A stretch of 64,000 nt of DNA from Stichopus chloronotus (Eukaryota; Echinodermata; Holothuroidea; Aspidochirotida; Stichopodidae), in assembly GCA_021234535.1 (NCBI GenBank), contig CM037836.1, forward strand, positions 31,188,769-31,252,768, in the 5' to 3' direction. A program made the position numbers and the translations under genes. The notes beneath the pieces are model-generated. The model saw nothing but the letters and a program-made list of their open reading frames with translations, made no database searches and was not told the DNA's origin. Shown one piece after another: positions 1 through 12,300 of the stretch (the stretch's first letter is position 1; each line of letters starts with the position of its first letter).

Positions 1-2217
1 TCCATTATAACTCATCGTACATTATTCATAATCGTGCCGATAAGTTCTTTCACAAGCTGTTGAGAGTCCTCATATGTACTGCTTTAGCTGCTGAAACAGA
101 ATACTGTCACAAAATGAAGGCATAACGTTGCTCACCGAAGCATCCTACAGCCAGGTCAAGAGTTGTTTAAGGAATCATTAAAAAAAAAACGATGCAAATT
201 CAGATACGGAGTAGAGGCCTTTATGTGATTTCTCACATAGGCTGTTATAATTTTTTATTCTAGACTGCGTAAGTAGTGTGTACACAATAATTCAATTAAC
301 CTCTATAGATCCAGCGAGAAGTCTAGTTTTGGGTAGACATAAATGTTCACGCCACTCACACCACCATTTACTCCATCGAAGTCATTTATCCAAGTATTAA
401 TGTTAAAGGGTGCTCTCATGTTTTGATTTAAAATAATTAGAAATGCCGTTGAAAGAACGAAATTCACAAATCATCAAGGATTGAATCAAATGAATATCCG
501 GTAGGAAAATAATGTTTGACATATTCTTTTGGATATACGTGAGCATGTAAAGGAGAGAGAATAAAACGAATAAACTGTGACAGAAAAGGCATAAACGGTT
601 TACAAAATGGAAATGTTTAGAATTTAAGATCCACGTCTTATACGTATTTCAAAACGCATGTTTCACATTGTTCATTTCTGCCATGTTTAAAGTAAACAAC
701 CCAGATTCAAACAGCACAGATTACGGTAAATGAATTATAGTTTCGTAAAGTGGAACATTTCCTTTCCATAACGGAAATAAAAAAAAAGAAAACAAAAGGG
801 AAAACGTAGATCGGAGATTTCATTCAAGTCTTGTCTTACATGAAAATACCCATTTCAAGAAGATGAACTGAATTACCATGTTCTGTTGTCAAAGCGCCAT
901 TGAATTGTATGCAGTTAACAGCATTATCTGTCTTAATTAGTCCTCCTACTAAATCCTAAGTGATTTTGAGAATTGGTAGTTACAAAAAGACCTCTGGCAC
1001 CTTCGGGGATTGGGGTAATAAATGAAAGGAGGTCTTTTGCTGTTTAAGTAGTTTTTTACGCAATCTATTAATTAACATATTCATCAATAAGACTAACTGT
1101 CGGTTTACATTTTGAGCGCAGGAACTCGACTGGAGATTTGTTGGTGAATCAATTTATAAGAATTACAAATGTACATACAAAAACAAACATGATTTGATCG
1201 TTTTTGAAAGGGATTATGCCATGTGCGTCATGATGGAACGTCCGATGAGTTGTTACTGAATGACTGTATGCAACAATAGAAAAAATACAATTATGCCGAA
1301 ATAACACAATTCAAAAGCAGACCGCCTTTGACATCGTGTCCACAAAAATAAAAAAAAATGGATTAAAAATACTGCCTCAATGTTTCTATGATCCATGTCT
1401 GCAAAGGGTTGGTAAAGCTTCGCTGCTATGGCAAAAAACAATTTTGAACTGAGACAGTGGAGTGCATGCGCATTCGCATAAGCTTGAAGTGTCCGAGGGA
1501 AGGGAGATGTAAACTAAATTTCAGAAAAAAATGTACAAAACATTCTTTAATCTATAGTAATCATTATTTTCTCTCATCTTCTAATCATATTTTCCCCTCC
1601 TTCGTCCCTCCCCTTCACTTATTTCACATTTTTATCCATCCTCCTTCCATTACCTTACCTTCCCATTCCTTTCCTTGTCATCAGGTTAACTTCACTTTTG
1701 TACTTGTTATGTTTACGTTCTACTACCTGTAATTCATTTGTTGTTCCTTCAATAATCACTATTTAGAACATCTGTTTGTGTACTTCTCATGAAGAATTGA
1801 GAGGCGCTGACTATCCTCTCAACTTCTTCAGTCAAATCTTGCTCAGGCTGACCGGCAGTAAGGTAAACCAAGTTTGTAAAGTATAAACGAAGGAGTATTC
1901 CAAAAGATGCCAAAGATTTCACCCTCAAAGAAAACTGTTGCATATTATTCTCGCAATATTTAACACATTGAAGTTGGCAAAAGTTAAGCAAATCTGAGAG
2001 TATAATGAGAGTAGCAAGAAAGAAAGAAACCACACTTCATCTCAGGTAGGCAACCTTAAGTGGCAAAGTAAAGGTCTTTGTGTTTCTAAAGAGGCATCAC
2101 ATCAACTGGTATTCACCTCCAGTAGTTAGATTGCTAAGTTCATACATAACTAGTGCTGCTATTCATGATTCATAAAAGTTTGTAACGTAATAATGTCTTT
2201 GTCTCATACATGAGTCT
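1..2217. other. Intergenic or 5' flanking sequence, no gene seen
   Basis: No supported coding region. Open frames here are short, biased by AT-rich or pyrimidine-rich DNA (for example the C/T-rich tract about 1560-1690), and show no domain-like pattern. A 10-bp inverted repeat (arms 985-994 and 1029-1038, around a ~34-nt loop) is the only secondary structure I noticed. The right part may hold promoter or upstream intron sequence of the LRR gene that follows. Confidence 0.5.
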
Positions 2218-2232
2218 TTTGTATTTCCAGAC
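2218..2232 (+). other. Candidate splice acceptor before the LRR gene
   Basis: A pyrimidine-rich run ending in TTTCCAG (AG at 2229-2230) lies 219 bases before the LRR start codon. It would allow a 5' untranslated exon to be spliced onto the coding exon. The segment between it and 2449 contains several ATGs that do not open the main frame, which fits untranslated leader better than coding sequence. This is inference from consensus only. Confidence 0.3.
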
Positions 2233-2448
2233 GACTCGTGGCGAAAGAATGATGACATTATGACTGACGGTTGGGAAAGGATGTCAAGGATCGCAAAGAC
2301 GGTTATGGGGAATCAGGAAACGATGGACGATCGTGAGACATGCTTTGCGACTGCCCCTTGATTATTTCTCAGATATTACAGTCTTGGAAAGGGTCATTCT
2401 GAAGTTCGCTTGTCACTCAAATGGATTGTAATCTGTACAAGGGCATAA

Positions 2449-4368
2449 ATGATGGCCGCTGTTTATGTGAATGCAATACTGCCATATTTTACAATGTTCT
2501 CGGCCATTGCGTTTTCATCTCTGGCATATTATAAAGTAGAATATTGCGCCGGAGTGTGTACTTGTGATGACGTATTCCTGAGGATAAATTGTTCGGATAA
2601 TATGATAGACGTCTTGCCCCCTGGTTTACCTCGAGAGTACCATTCGCTCTCTGTACGGAATAGCTATTTTCCAATTCTGACTCCAGAAAACTTCAACGTG
2701 TCCACTCTCGAAAACCTTCGTGAACTTTCTGTTGCTAACAGCAATATAGAGGTAGTTCAGAATGGAACACTCAGTGGACTAACTAAATTAGTTTCCTTGG
2801 ATATGAGAGACAACCTCCTTCACGAATTGCCTTATGGAATAAGTTTGATGACAAAGTTGCAGATTTTAGATATGACAGGTAATTTTGTGAGCAAAATTTC
2901 ATCTCATACATTCACCAGACATTACCATCTGAGGAACCTATTTCTGGACGAAAATTTGTTAAACTTGTCCCAAATAGAGAGAGGAAGCTTTTCGTCATTG
3001 TTTCGGCTTCGAAAGTTGACCATAAGTAGAAGAACCGACATTAATTATGATCAGAGTTCTTACGACAGTTCCCCCCTTGGCAGCTTACCTGATTTCTTCA
3101 TGGATGACGATCAGGAAGAATGTGTGGATGTGGCGTCCTGGTTCGACCAACCAAGGCAGAACCTTTCCCTGGTGCAGCTAGTATTAAGTAATAATGCTAT
3201 AAATTGCTTCAAAAGTTCCTCGTTCAATGGATGGTTTTCCAAATTACAGATACTCGACTTGAGCTTAAATCAAATCGAATCGTTACCTTTAGATATATTT
3301 GCTCATCTGATTGCCTTGGAGAAACTATATTTAAGTGATAATATTTTGAGATACATTCCGGAACACATATTTCTCAATAACCTCAATTTGAGAATTTTAC
3401 ATCTTCAACAAAATGAACTTTTCTATTTATCACCCGAGACGCTACTTCCGCTATCAAATATTCTAGTTGAGTTAGACTTGTCTAGGAACGCCCTCCAGTC
3501 TTGGAATGCAACCTCCCTAGATAATTTTACTGTCCTCCAGAGTCTAAATATCCAAGGAAACGAAATAACCGACCAGGAACATCCTTTAGATTTCACAAAC
3601 ATTCCACAACTAATGTTTTTGAGGCTAAGCTACAATAGACTGCAGTATTTTCCCAAAATCAAAGGGTTACCATATTTAGTCAAAATCGCGTTGGCGAGCA
3701 ATCACATCAGAAAATTTCCAAGAAATGCCTTTCAAGGATGTGAACGACTGGAAAAGGTCCGCATTCCTAGAAATCAATTACGTATAATACCCAAATACGT
3801 CATCGCTCAGGCAGAAAGGTTACAAAGACTTCAAATTTACAGAAACCCTCTTCAATGCGATTGTCATCTAAAGTGGATGAAGGATGCACTGCATCGGGAC
3901 AGTAGGTTTATTTTCCTACAAGAAACCATATTCGAAACAGTTTGTTACTCTCCTAAGTTATTTTTCAATAAGTCTCTCTTTGTGGTCTTGGAGGAATCTG
4001 AAACAGACTTAATTTGTAACGAATACCCTGACCAGCACCACATCACCTGGTTGATTACCATTTGGTTATCTCTTTTGGTGTTTGCGGTTGCCTGTAAATT
4101 GTACAACATATTTCCTGGATCTCGCAGAAATTTTCACGTGTGCAGGAAAAGAAAAAGAGTCTTAGAGGGTGACGAAATGTTGGTAGAAATTATAAAAAGC
4201 AATCGGAAACATGGCCAAAACTATGAACTAGTCCGAGAAGATGAATCAGAGCCGGTCAAACTACCACCGCAACAGTCTGCACAGGATGCATTTGAACCAA
4301 AGCTACTCCTGACACCCTCGAAAATGGAAAAAGTCAACTGGTATACCATGCCAGAAACACCAGTTTGA
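2449..4368 (+). CDS. Leucine-rich-repeat single-pass membrane protein, no TIR domain
   Basis: A 639-residue cell-surface protein encoded in one uninterrupted exon. The start is fixed by an in-frame TAA immediately before the ATG; a second Met follows directly. Residues about 1-30 are hydrophobic (signal peptide or anchor). An LRRNT cap follows with Cys 33, 37, 39 and 48, then roughly 14 leucine-rich repeats (about 60-465) with the usual LxxLxLxxN spacing. The ladder is interrupted at about 194-240 by an acidic, cysteine-containing insert. An LRRCT cap (Cys 470, 472, 499, 523) precedes one transmembrane helix at about 532-553 and a basic stop-transfer stretch. The ~85-residue tail has no TIR or kinase domain, a YxxPhi-type motif (YELV, about 592-595) and a C-terminal TPV that fits a class I PDZ ligand. 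Several N-glycosylation sequons lie in the ectodomain. Its organisation is Toll-receptor-like outside, but its ligand and signalling are unknown. Domain assignment is firm; function is not. Confidence 0.93.
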   Translation: MMAAVYVNAILPYFTMFSAIAFSSLAYYKVEYCAGVCTCDDVFLRINCSDNMIDVLPPGLPREYHSLSVRNSYFPILTPENFNVSTLENLRELSVANSNIEVVQNGTLSGLTKLVSLDMRDNLLHELPYGISLMTKLQILDMTGNFVSKISSHTFTRHYHLRNLFLDENLLNLSQIERGSFSSLFRLRKLTISRRTDINYDQSSYDSSPLGSLPDFFMDDDQEECVDVASWFDQPRQNLSLVQLVLSNNAINCFKSSSFNGWFSKLQILDLSLNQIESLPLDIFAHLIALEKLYLSDNILRYIPEHIFLNNLNLRILHLQQNELFYLSPETLLPLSNILVELDLSRNALQSWNATSLDNFTVLQSLNIQGNEITDQEHPLDFTNIPQLMFLRLSYNRLQYFPKIKGLPYLVKIALASNHIRKFPRNAFQGCERLEKVRIPRNQLRIIPKYVIAQAERLQRLQIYRNPLQCDCHLKWMKDALHRDSRFIFLQETIFETVCYSPKLFFNKSLFVVLEESETDLICNEYPDQHHITWLITIWLSLLVFAVACKLYNIFPGSRRNFHVCRKRKRVLEGDEMLVEIIKSNRKHGQNYELVREDESEPVKLPPQQSAQDAFEPKLLLTPSKMEKVNWYTMPETPV

Positions 4369-4564
4369 AACAATGGCGATGATACGCCACGAAGGAACAT
4401 GCGCAATGTCAAGTGAAAAGAGGCGAAATAAGGGATTTATTTTTACAATACCTTCCCTGATATTTCCGACAATTGTCGGGAAGAACGCCAATTAATGAAT
4501 ATAACGTAGTATACAAGTAATGATTCCTAATGGGGACAAATGCAATAATTTTATGAGTTGACAG

Positions 4565-4570
4565 ATTAAA
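4565..4570 (+). other. Possible variant polyadenylation signal (ATTAAA)
   Basis: ATTAAA about 200 bases after the LRR stop codon. I saw no AATAAA nearer to the stop. This common hexamer is weak evidence in AT-rich DNA. Confidence 0.2.
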
Positions 4571-4752
4571 TGTTTCATTCAACGATGTGAGACCGAATGA
4601 ATAGAATATTCAAAATTTCAACGAATGTCATTATTCATAGACTTTCTATTGCACCAATGGGTCACGTACAGTATTTTCTATGTGTAACCCCCTTCATGTA
4701 AACAAATATATTGAGCAGTCGCGCACTTGGACGTACCACAATGAAATGATTA

Positions 4753-4850
4753 TTGACTCATTGCCGTAGAGTAGTGCTAACACACGAACATGACAATCAT
4801 GATGATAGTGCCTAACCAAGCGTGGTATGTGACCACCAATCCACCAATTA
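4753..4850 (+). repeat. Dispersed repeat, copy A (relative of 51462-51598)
   Basis: The block ending in a G(A/T)CACCAATCC-type core resembles a block at 51462-51598. Both carry an ATGACA segment, then an AAGC(A/G)(C/T)GG segment, then the ATATGATCACCAATCC / TATGTGACCACCAATCC core, in the same order. This suggests two diverged copies of a short interspersed element. I cannot define the ends. Confidence 0.35.
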
Positions 4851-6144
4851 CACATTGAGGAATGAATGAGCTGTTATATACTATCCAATTCCTCTCTACT
4901 CTGTGAAATGGCGAAAATATGTATGCCTTGATGTAGTTGGGGATCAGCTACGTCCGATGGTCATCTGCAAGTGTAGAAGCTCTAATTATTTGCAGCCTGT
5001 TTTTCCAAGATCGCGTTTATACGACTATTTTTTTTTTCTGTACCCATTCTCGTAAAAAAAAATCAAGAAATCATACAATACTCAAGCAATTATCTTCCAA
5101 GTTGATATATGTTTTGGTAATTCTTCAGAAGTGTAAATTTAAGAAAAAAGGGAATTGGGATTACAGCATTTTTTTCCCCGCAATGTAACATGTGGTCTAA
5201 AAGATCTAAGCCAATCGTAAGATTTGTTGGTTTTGAAAGAAGTCACTCACTTTAGCGAATTGCACTTATCGGTCATAATAATACCTCTCTTGAACATTTC
5301 ACGGTAGACGTATTCCGCGAAATTACTATGACGCCATCGCAGAAAGAAGCAGGTTGATCATTGTATTCTACATGCGTACCCCGATACGATATGTCGCTTC
5401 ACAAAACTCAGTTGGTCATTATCCCTTCGTATATTAGTGCCTATCCTGTAGGTTAGTATCAATGATTCTCGTCTGGGACCACCAATCAGATGTTATATCA
5501 TACGGCTACGGGCAGTATAAATCTTTGGGAAAAGTCTCATGGGTAAACAGTTAATTTTCCAGGTGTCGTTGCTTGTCGAGTTTCAAATCAAGTTACTAGG
5601 CGAGGCTCACGATATGAAGTGATTGGTAGATCTGGAAGATACACATTTCTGATGAAGGTTGTATTTTCTTTATCTCGAAATCGTTGAAAGAAGGGGAAAG
5701 ATCTGTAATTCGTGCACAAGTTTTGTGTGTTTAATAGTGTTACCTTATTGATCAGGAAAAGGTTGCTAAATACTTTATAAGTCGGTAGTCTTGAGGGAAA
5801 TTGAGAGTTGGAGTTCAATGACGGACACGTATGACTGGAGCAGAAAACTCGATGTTGAAGAAGCCTCATATGTAAATGACAAAACCTGTGTGATTTATGC
5901 ACATGCAGTGCAAGTAGATGGTATGAAATTGTGCATATATATATAGTTTCATCTCATTACAAATTCGGCCACAATACTACCCCTGGCTGGCAGATTCGTA
6001 AATTTCTTCAGCAATGCCATGTATAACGAAAATATATTAAATTTATGGTGGTATCTGTACCATAATATCCCGGAAATAGAGGCCGTAAGGGATATACCAA
6101 TAGCGTATATAGACTCGTGTCCCAAGACCGCAAGAACCTTCACT

Positions 6145-6207
6145 ATGTGTGTGTCTGTGTCTGTGTCTGTGTCTGTGTCTGTGTCTGTGTCTGTGTTTTT
6201 TTTTTTT
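6145..6207 (+). repeat. (TGTGTC)n hexanucleotide microsatellite plus poly-T
   Basis: About eight near-perfect TGTGTC units followed by a run of about 12 T. The VSVSVSV frame read through it is an artefact of the repeat. Confidence 0.95.
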
Positions 6208-9095
6208 GTGATGATTTACATTGTTTTACTCCTTACAAACACGTTTTAGTTGAAAGTTCCGGCTTTTGATATGTTAAATAAAATTATTGTTTGCAATGTA
6301 ATATTGGCTAAATCCATTGCTTTCGCAAATGCGGACGTGTCCTTTCCACAGATTCAACTGGTATTCTCATTCTCAAACTCATCAATTAGAAAGAGCTTGG
6401 AGTGAAAAAGATTGATGTATTTGTGAGGTTACATAGCTATTTGTTTCGCTAGCCATCCCTCAGTATATATCATGTCAGAGAGCCCCATTAATCTCATTGC
6501 CATTACGATTGTCTGACGTACGGATTTTGTCAAGGGTATTGATTGTTGCAATTGGCTGGAAATTCAATACCACAAGTGACATGCCCTTTCCTTGCTACAT
6601 GACAACAACAAAAAATGAAACACATTTTCAACAGTCATTCAGGGATGACTGTGCTCGAAATAAACTTATTTGACGAATTCTGCATCAAACTGAAAAAAAA
6701 AAAAACAAAGTGAAAAAAAAAATCGAACGTCAAGCCTTATGATCCATCGGACACAGATCAAGTATCAGATCAAGTATCAATTTATCCAACACATGCAAAA
6801 CCGAGACCACATTTTGGTGTATGTTTGGTACAATATTGGTTTACAGAGGAAGTTACGATTACCAGTACCTAATTGACTGAAAGATATTTGACCTCCAAAG
6901 GTGCTTTAGAAGCCAGTGGCCTCGAAGACACGGCGGTGGAACTAAAGAGAACTTTCTCACATGGATAAGGGTTGTTATTACTTTATGAACATTCGATTAG
7001 ATCCTTGGATCATTCATGTGAATTCTATTTGATGACCTATTGATTGATCGATTAACACATACTTGAATTAATTAGTTAATTACTATTCAGGTCTTGTGAA
7101 TATCACATTTAAATTAAAGAAACCACTCTAAGATAACCCCCCCCCCCCCTCTCCAACAATCTAGGAAATGTTTAGCCCTAACTTCAGTTTATATGAATAG
7201 ACTTTTTTCACACTGCTGGTACTGACAGTACATGTGATACATACATGAAGTGAAACATGAAAGTACAGATAAGAAAGTTTTATCCCAATTGAATGAATAG
7301 GGAGGGGGGTGGTGTCTTTTGGAACTGTTGCACGAATAGTCATTGAATTTGCTCAGTCCACAAAAGTAACACCCTGACAATCACCATGATCGCAATACGC
7401 TTGCAAAACAAATTGGATTGCAGGTGTATACAGTTCTTTTTTCTTTTTTTTACATCAATCGTAAGTTTACCCCTGATTTTTATCGTGGTTTGTAGCCTTT
7501 TATTCCTAAACCATATTAGATACATATATGCCTATGTGTTATTGGTACATATATTTTCATCCTTGTATTTAATACATATGATTTGTGTTCATATTACTCT
7601 AATTATAATAATATTGTCTTTGCATACCGACATACAGTATATTTTGTATGGCGAAAATGTAACATTAATAATACCATAGATTATAAATAAGTTATAGGCA
7701 ATATTGAAATTGGTCTTTCGTACATGCTTCATTTTGTATTATATAACAGTTTTATTGTAATGACGATATGTCTATCCACATATATATTACTCTTCTACCC
7801 CACGAAATTATGTCAACTTTAAATACAAAAAGAGAGTTACAAGGTGAGTTGCACGTTATGATATGCAAATAAAATGGAATAAAACATGAATAGAGAAATA
7901 AAATAACATTAAAATATAAAAGCGAATAATTACGTTAATTACATATCAGTCTTTCATCTTTTAGTTTGTTTTGATTACACGCTTATGATGATGCTAGAAA
8001 ATTTGAGAAAATTCACATTTGTGAAGAAGGATTATCTAAGTTAAGGACTATAAAGCAGGAAACATTACATGAGATAAGGACTGTTTAAGCAGGATTGAGT
8101 ACAACCCCCATACATGACTAACACAAAATAAACTGGACACGACGCTGTCGCTATATGTAACATTAATTGTTAGGTGTTACAATTCCACCGTCTTCCAGCT
8201 TAGGTTGATCTTTGATAGCTCACCGACCTACGTAGGCTCAACCGACTCCTGATCTGCTATGCAGACAGTGTGCACCATATTATTACTCAAGTCTCAGAAC
8301 AACAGAACTTCTGATGACATTCTGGATAACCAGCTGAAATAGAGGACTGGCACAATAATTATACGACAGTGATTTCCCCACCCTCCCGACCCTTCCTGTT
8401 GAATGCCGAAGATGTGGTTGTCATGGCAACTACTGCTTTCATCTATCAAAACGATTACACCAAAGTGAATATCGTATCGTGAAGTTACATATATTGCCCT
8501 CTATAGCCACATCTACCAATTGATAACATAATGCAGATAGATTGACCGCAGATGTCAATCCAAAATGCTTCAAGCTCAATTATTTGTCACAGTAGGTGTC
8601 TTTAAACATTTTCTTTCAAATAACCATAACTTTCATCTGCTAATATACAGGCCCAATGTAAAAGTCAAGTTGCTAAATGAGATTTGAACACCGCTGAGTA
8701 TAACCTACACCTTACCCATAGATATGTGGGTACCTACGCATGTATGTAAGCCGAACTAGTCTAGGGTTTCATAGTCTTATATGACTGAAAGCAAGTTTAT
8801 CTGCTCTAAAAACCCAGGTACAGTCATGCGCTACCTAAGAAATAACCCAGACAATGAGCGTCTCAAAAAATTCCCTTGCGAAACAACGTTTACGAGATCT
8901 TTACCATACCAGTAACGACTTTGTCTAGTAGCCTACCTGACTCTCCAATTAAAAGACATATCATTTGATAGCCTTGTAATTCAGACGTAAATTGCGATGA
9001 TCACTCCACGGACTCTCTCACCTGTCAAAGATGTCCCCACTTTTATAAATATTTCTTTGGTGAAAAATAGTTCCTAAGGCTGTGAATTGTGAGAC

Positions 9096-9389
9096 ATGGC
9101 GGCATTTTTCAAAGTGCCATCCTGCAGCAGTCTTGCAAAAGTCTTTGGAATACAGCTTGTTAGATGTACTCTCAAACTACACTTGTACAAAATTAATTCG
9201 CTGCTGCCTGATTCAACTTTGCCTCCATTTAAAGTGAAAAGCGAGGGTGTCCCATCCAGGCTTAGACACTACTCCTTAACGATTGTTCGAGAAGGCATGT
9301 ATAGACACGAGACACCAAAGGTTGTGTTTGCATCAATTAAGGACAAGTGTCTCTTAGAACTCAACTTGCTTTTATTGCTTTATATTTAA
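9096..9389 (+). CDS. Unrecognised 97-codon ORF, possible first exon
   Basis: Not a family I recognise. It begins with an ATG in good context (GAGACATGGCGG). The first ~40 residues lack acidic residues and are rich in Ser, Lys and Leu, as in mitochondrial targeting peptides. The coding-like part runs to about residue 75; the leucine-rich end looks like read-through into non-coding DNA. A weak donor (AAAG then GTTGTG, about 9319) would end an exon there. No downstream exon was found. It could equally be chance: the ORF is short and isolated. Confidence 0.2.
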   Translation: MAAFFKVPSCSSLAKVFGIQLVRCTLKLHLYKINSLLPDSTLPPFKVKSEGVPSRLRHYSLTIVREGMYRHETPKVVFASIKDKCLLELNLLLLLYI

Positions 9390-12300
9390 TTCAAACCTTG
9401 AAGGGTACTTATTTTAAGTTAAACCACCACACAAAAGTGAATAAAGTCACAAATTTAGCATCCTCTTTCTACTTATTATGTCATCTTCTTAGTCGACATC
9501 AAAATAGCATATTCCTGACAGGCTGTTACTTTTCAGTCCTAATTTTTTGAAAAAAAAACTATCATTTTATATTGTGAGACAAAACGTATGACTACCGGTA
9601 ATGATTAGGCGTTTTTCTGGGATGCAGCAAGATTCCGGAAAACAACATATCAGGAAACTAGTTGTTTTAATTATGTTGTGACATTAATTTAAGATGGTAT
9701 GTATATGTCTTTGTGATGGAGCGCTGTATAAAAACTTCGACTGCACTGCTATAATCCAAACTAGGGCCTAGCTTACAGAGGCTTGTGGTCGTTGATACAA
9801 ACGTACTCTAAAGTCTAAATCAGAAAAATAAAATGATATCTTTGTGAACATAACTGGTACAAACCATTGTACAAAGAATGCAATAACGCATGCGCTACGT
9901 CTTTCTACAAAATACCTCGCGAAAATTACCATCCCTTTCAGACTGCGTTGCGATTGATCAAAATATAACAACGTTAATATGAGAAACCAGCTTTGTGGTA
10001 ATATGCCGCAAAGATTATACTTGGAAGCCATTTTTAATATTTTTTGTTTCAGTGGTATATGTATGTAGTGCGTTTTTTCTAGATTCTCTACACCTCAGTG
10101 GTGTGACTTCTCAGGTACCGTTGCTACACTAAACTTCATATTGACCATTCAGAAAAAAATAGCAACATGAATAATGAATATGCATGAACCATTATCATAC
10201 ATGTATGTATGCTTTCTTTCATCTTATCAAGTATGAAGTAGATTCAAGACTTAATGCTCCACTTCATTGATTCTTAATTAAAATACACCCACACACGGGT
10301 ACATCCACGTACAGAAAGCTGACACAACATATTCGTTCGCAAATGTAACGAGATCCCGGAGAACGACTTGTTTTCTCTTCAAAGGTACCATCCTGACATC
10401 CAGTAACACTAATTAGCTTTGTTTAATGTCTTGCTTCGAATACTCAGTCACGAAATGTAAAATATCGCAACTCAGAGATTTCGAAACTTGAGAATCTCAA
10501 CATGAGGTTTCTTTCTTGAACACTAGAAGCAAATAATATGATCCAATGTATTGATGACATAAATATAATACAGAACATGAAACATATCACAACTAAGGCA
10601 AATTCAATCACATAATTATTACACTTGCAATTATAAAAAAAATTGATAAGGAATCATCAGTTCTTTGGATGGATCAAATATGATAGGAGACAAATAATTT
10701 TGCTCAAAGTCATGCTGTAAGGTATACAGAGTGCTGTTATTTTCTGAAGGAAACTTACTTTTGATATCTTCCGGAAATGAATCCCTTGACACATACTCCG
10801 CCAAAAGAGGCAGATATCGAATTTACAGGCCTCTTATGATCAAGATCTTCTACGTTTTGTTATCGAGGCTGTCAATAGTCACCAAAACTCATTTACAACT
10901 TGTAAATTTGTCTCCAGTTAGGAAGGTATATTACATCCTTTAATTACCTATCACTCTCATATGACGTCACGGCCTGTTTCAAATGAGCATTGGTTTCTTA
11001 ACTTTCCTAGTAACTTGGCATTTTAAGAATTTCATTCCAGTGTGGATGAAATGCTTTCAAATTAAGCAACGTGGATTAGTTGTCCATAACGTGTTTAGAA
11101 GGAAATAATAAAGATTGGGGATGAGAAAGGAGAGTGACTTTTATGTGAGGGAGGGGTCTTGTTACATATTTTTTATCGTATCCACCCTGTGTCCCCTCCT
11201 TCCTCGCTATTTTGTGGTCACTATTAGTAGAATTTTTAAAACATGCTCCATGTTGATCACCGTCAAACTCATGCTGCAGTGCAGAATTTCTACAAAAGAG
11301 TTGAATGGTGAGATTCTCCTGGATAATTTGGCCTCAACATACCTAATATTTTATTTTTAGATGATGTGAATACCTGAACTCGTAGTTGTATGTAGTTTTG
11401 CAATATTTGTGTATGTGTCCATGTTAAATCCTAGTGCACCATAAAATCAGACAGTGAAATGACTTTGTGATTCATTGTCAATATTCTTGAAAATAATAGG
11501 GATCAAACTATGAACAAATTTTGAAGTTCAAAACCTTTATCCTTCTTGAGATAACATATCTACATGGTTTCCATACTACAACCTCTGCTGACCTCATGTA
11601 ATGTTTCACCTCCTCAAAAATGACACAGATCATCTACTCATCAAGAGGTAACAATGCTAACAGTTTGAGGGTCCATCAACATTTAATTGCTGACATATGT
11701 TCCTTACTAGGTATTCATCTTTAACCTCAGGTGACTCCAAATGACCTTTGACTATATGAAAAACGACAGCGATCATCTACTCTCGATGGAAAAGCTATAC
11801 ACCGAGTCCCAGCATCTTCCCCTCCTTGATATACTATATCTACAAGGCTTTTATGACACATGGACATATGCTAGTCTCACGTGACCTTTGACTCTCCAAA
11901 ACATGACAGGAATCATCTGCTTAGAACTAGAGTTGCCAATGGTTACAGGGTGAAGTGCCATCAATATTCTGGTGACCTCATATGACCTTTAACCTCAGGA
12001 TATCACCGCCTTTCAGCGCTCAGTGTTGTAGTCGAGTCACCAGAATCCGAGGAAGACCGAGTCACCAAGTTTCAAAGCTCGCAAAGTGTTTTACGATATC
12101 ATATGATTTATGGGACTACTGTAGTGTAGGTACCAGTATTTGTCTTTTACACTGGTCTGCTGTCTAGTATTAAACACTTTAAAGGTACAATAGTCAATCA
12201 AGTGGATCAATTAATCATGTAATTGTATTATCAACACAAGGAACATTTCTCCAAAAACTTTCCACTCCTATCCAACAGTGGAACTATGGAAGATATACAA

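Larger units (their letters stand above)
4371..9095. other. Gene-free stretch with short repeats
   Basis: Apart from the dispersed repeat (4753-4850) and the microsatellite (6145-6207) listed separately, I see no coding signal. There are A-rich runs near 6690-6722, a C run of about 12 near 7139-7150, and AT-rich DNA through 7.5-8.0 kb. Open frames are short and of low complexity. Confidence 0.5.
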
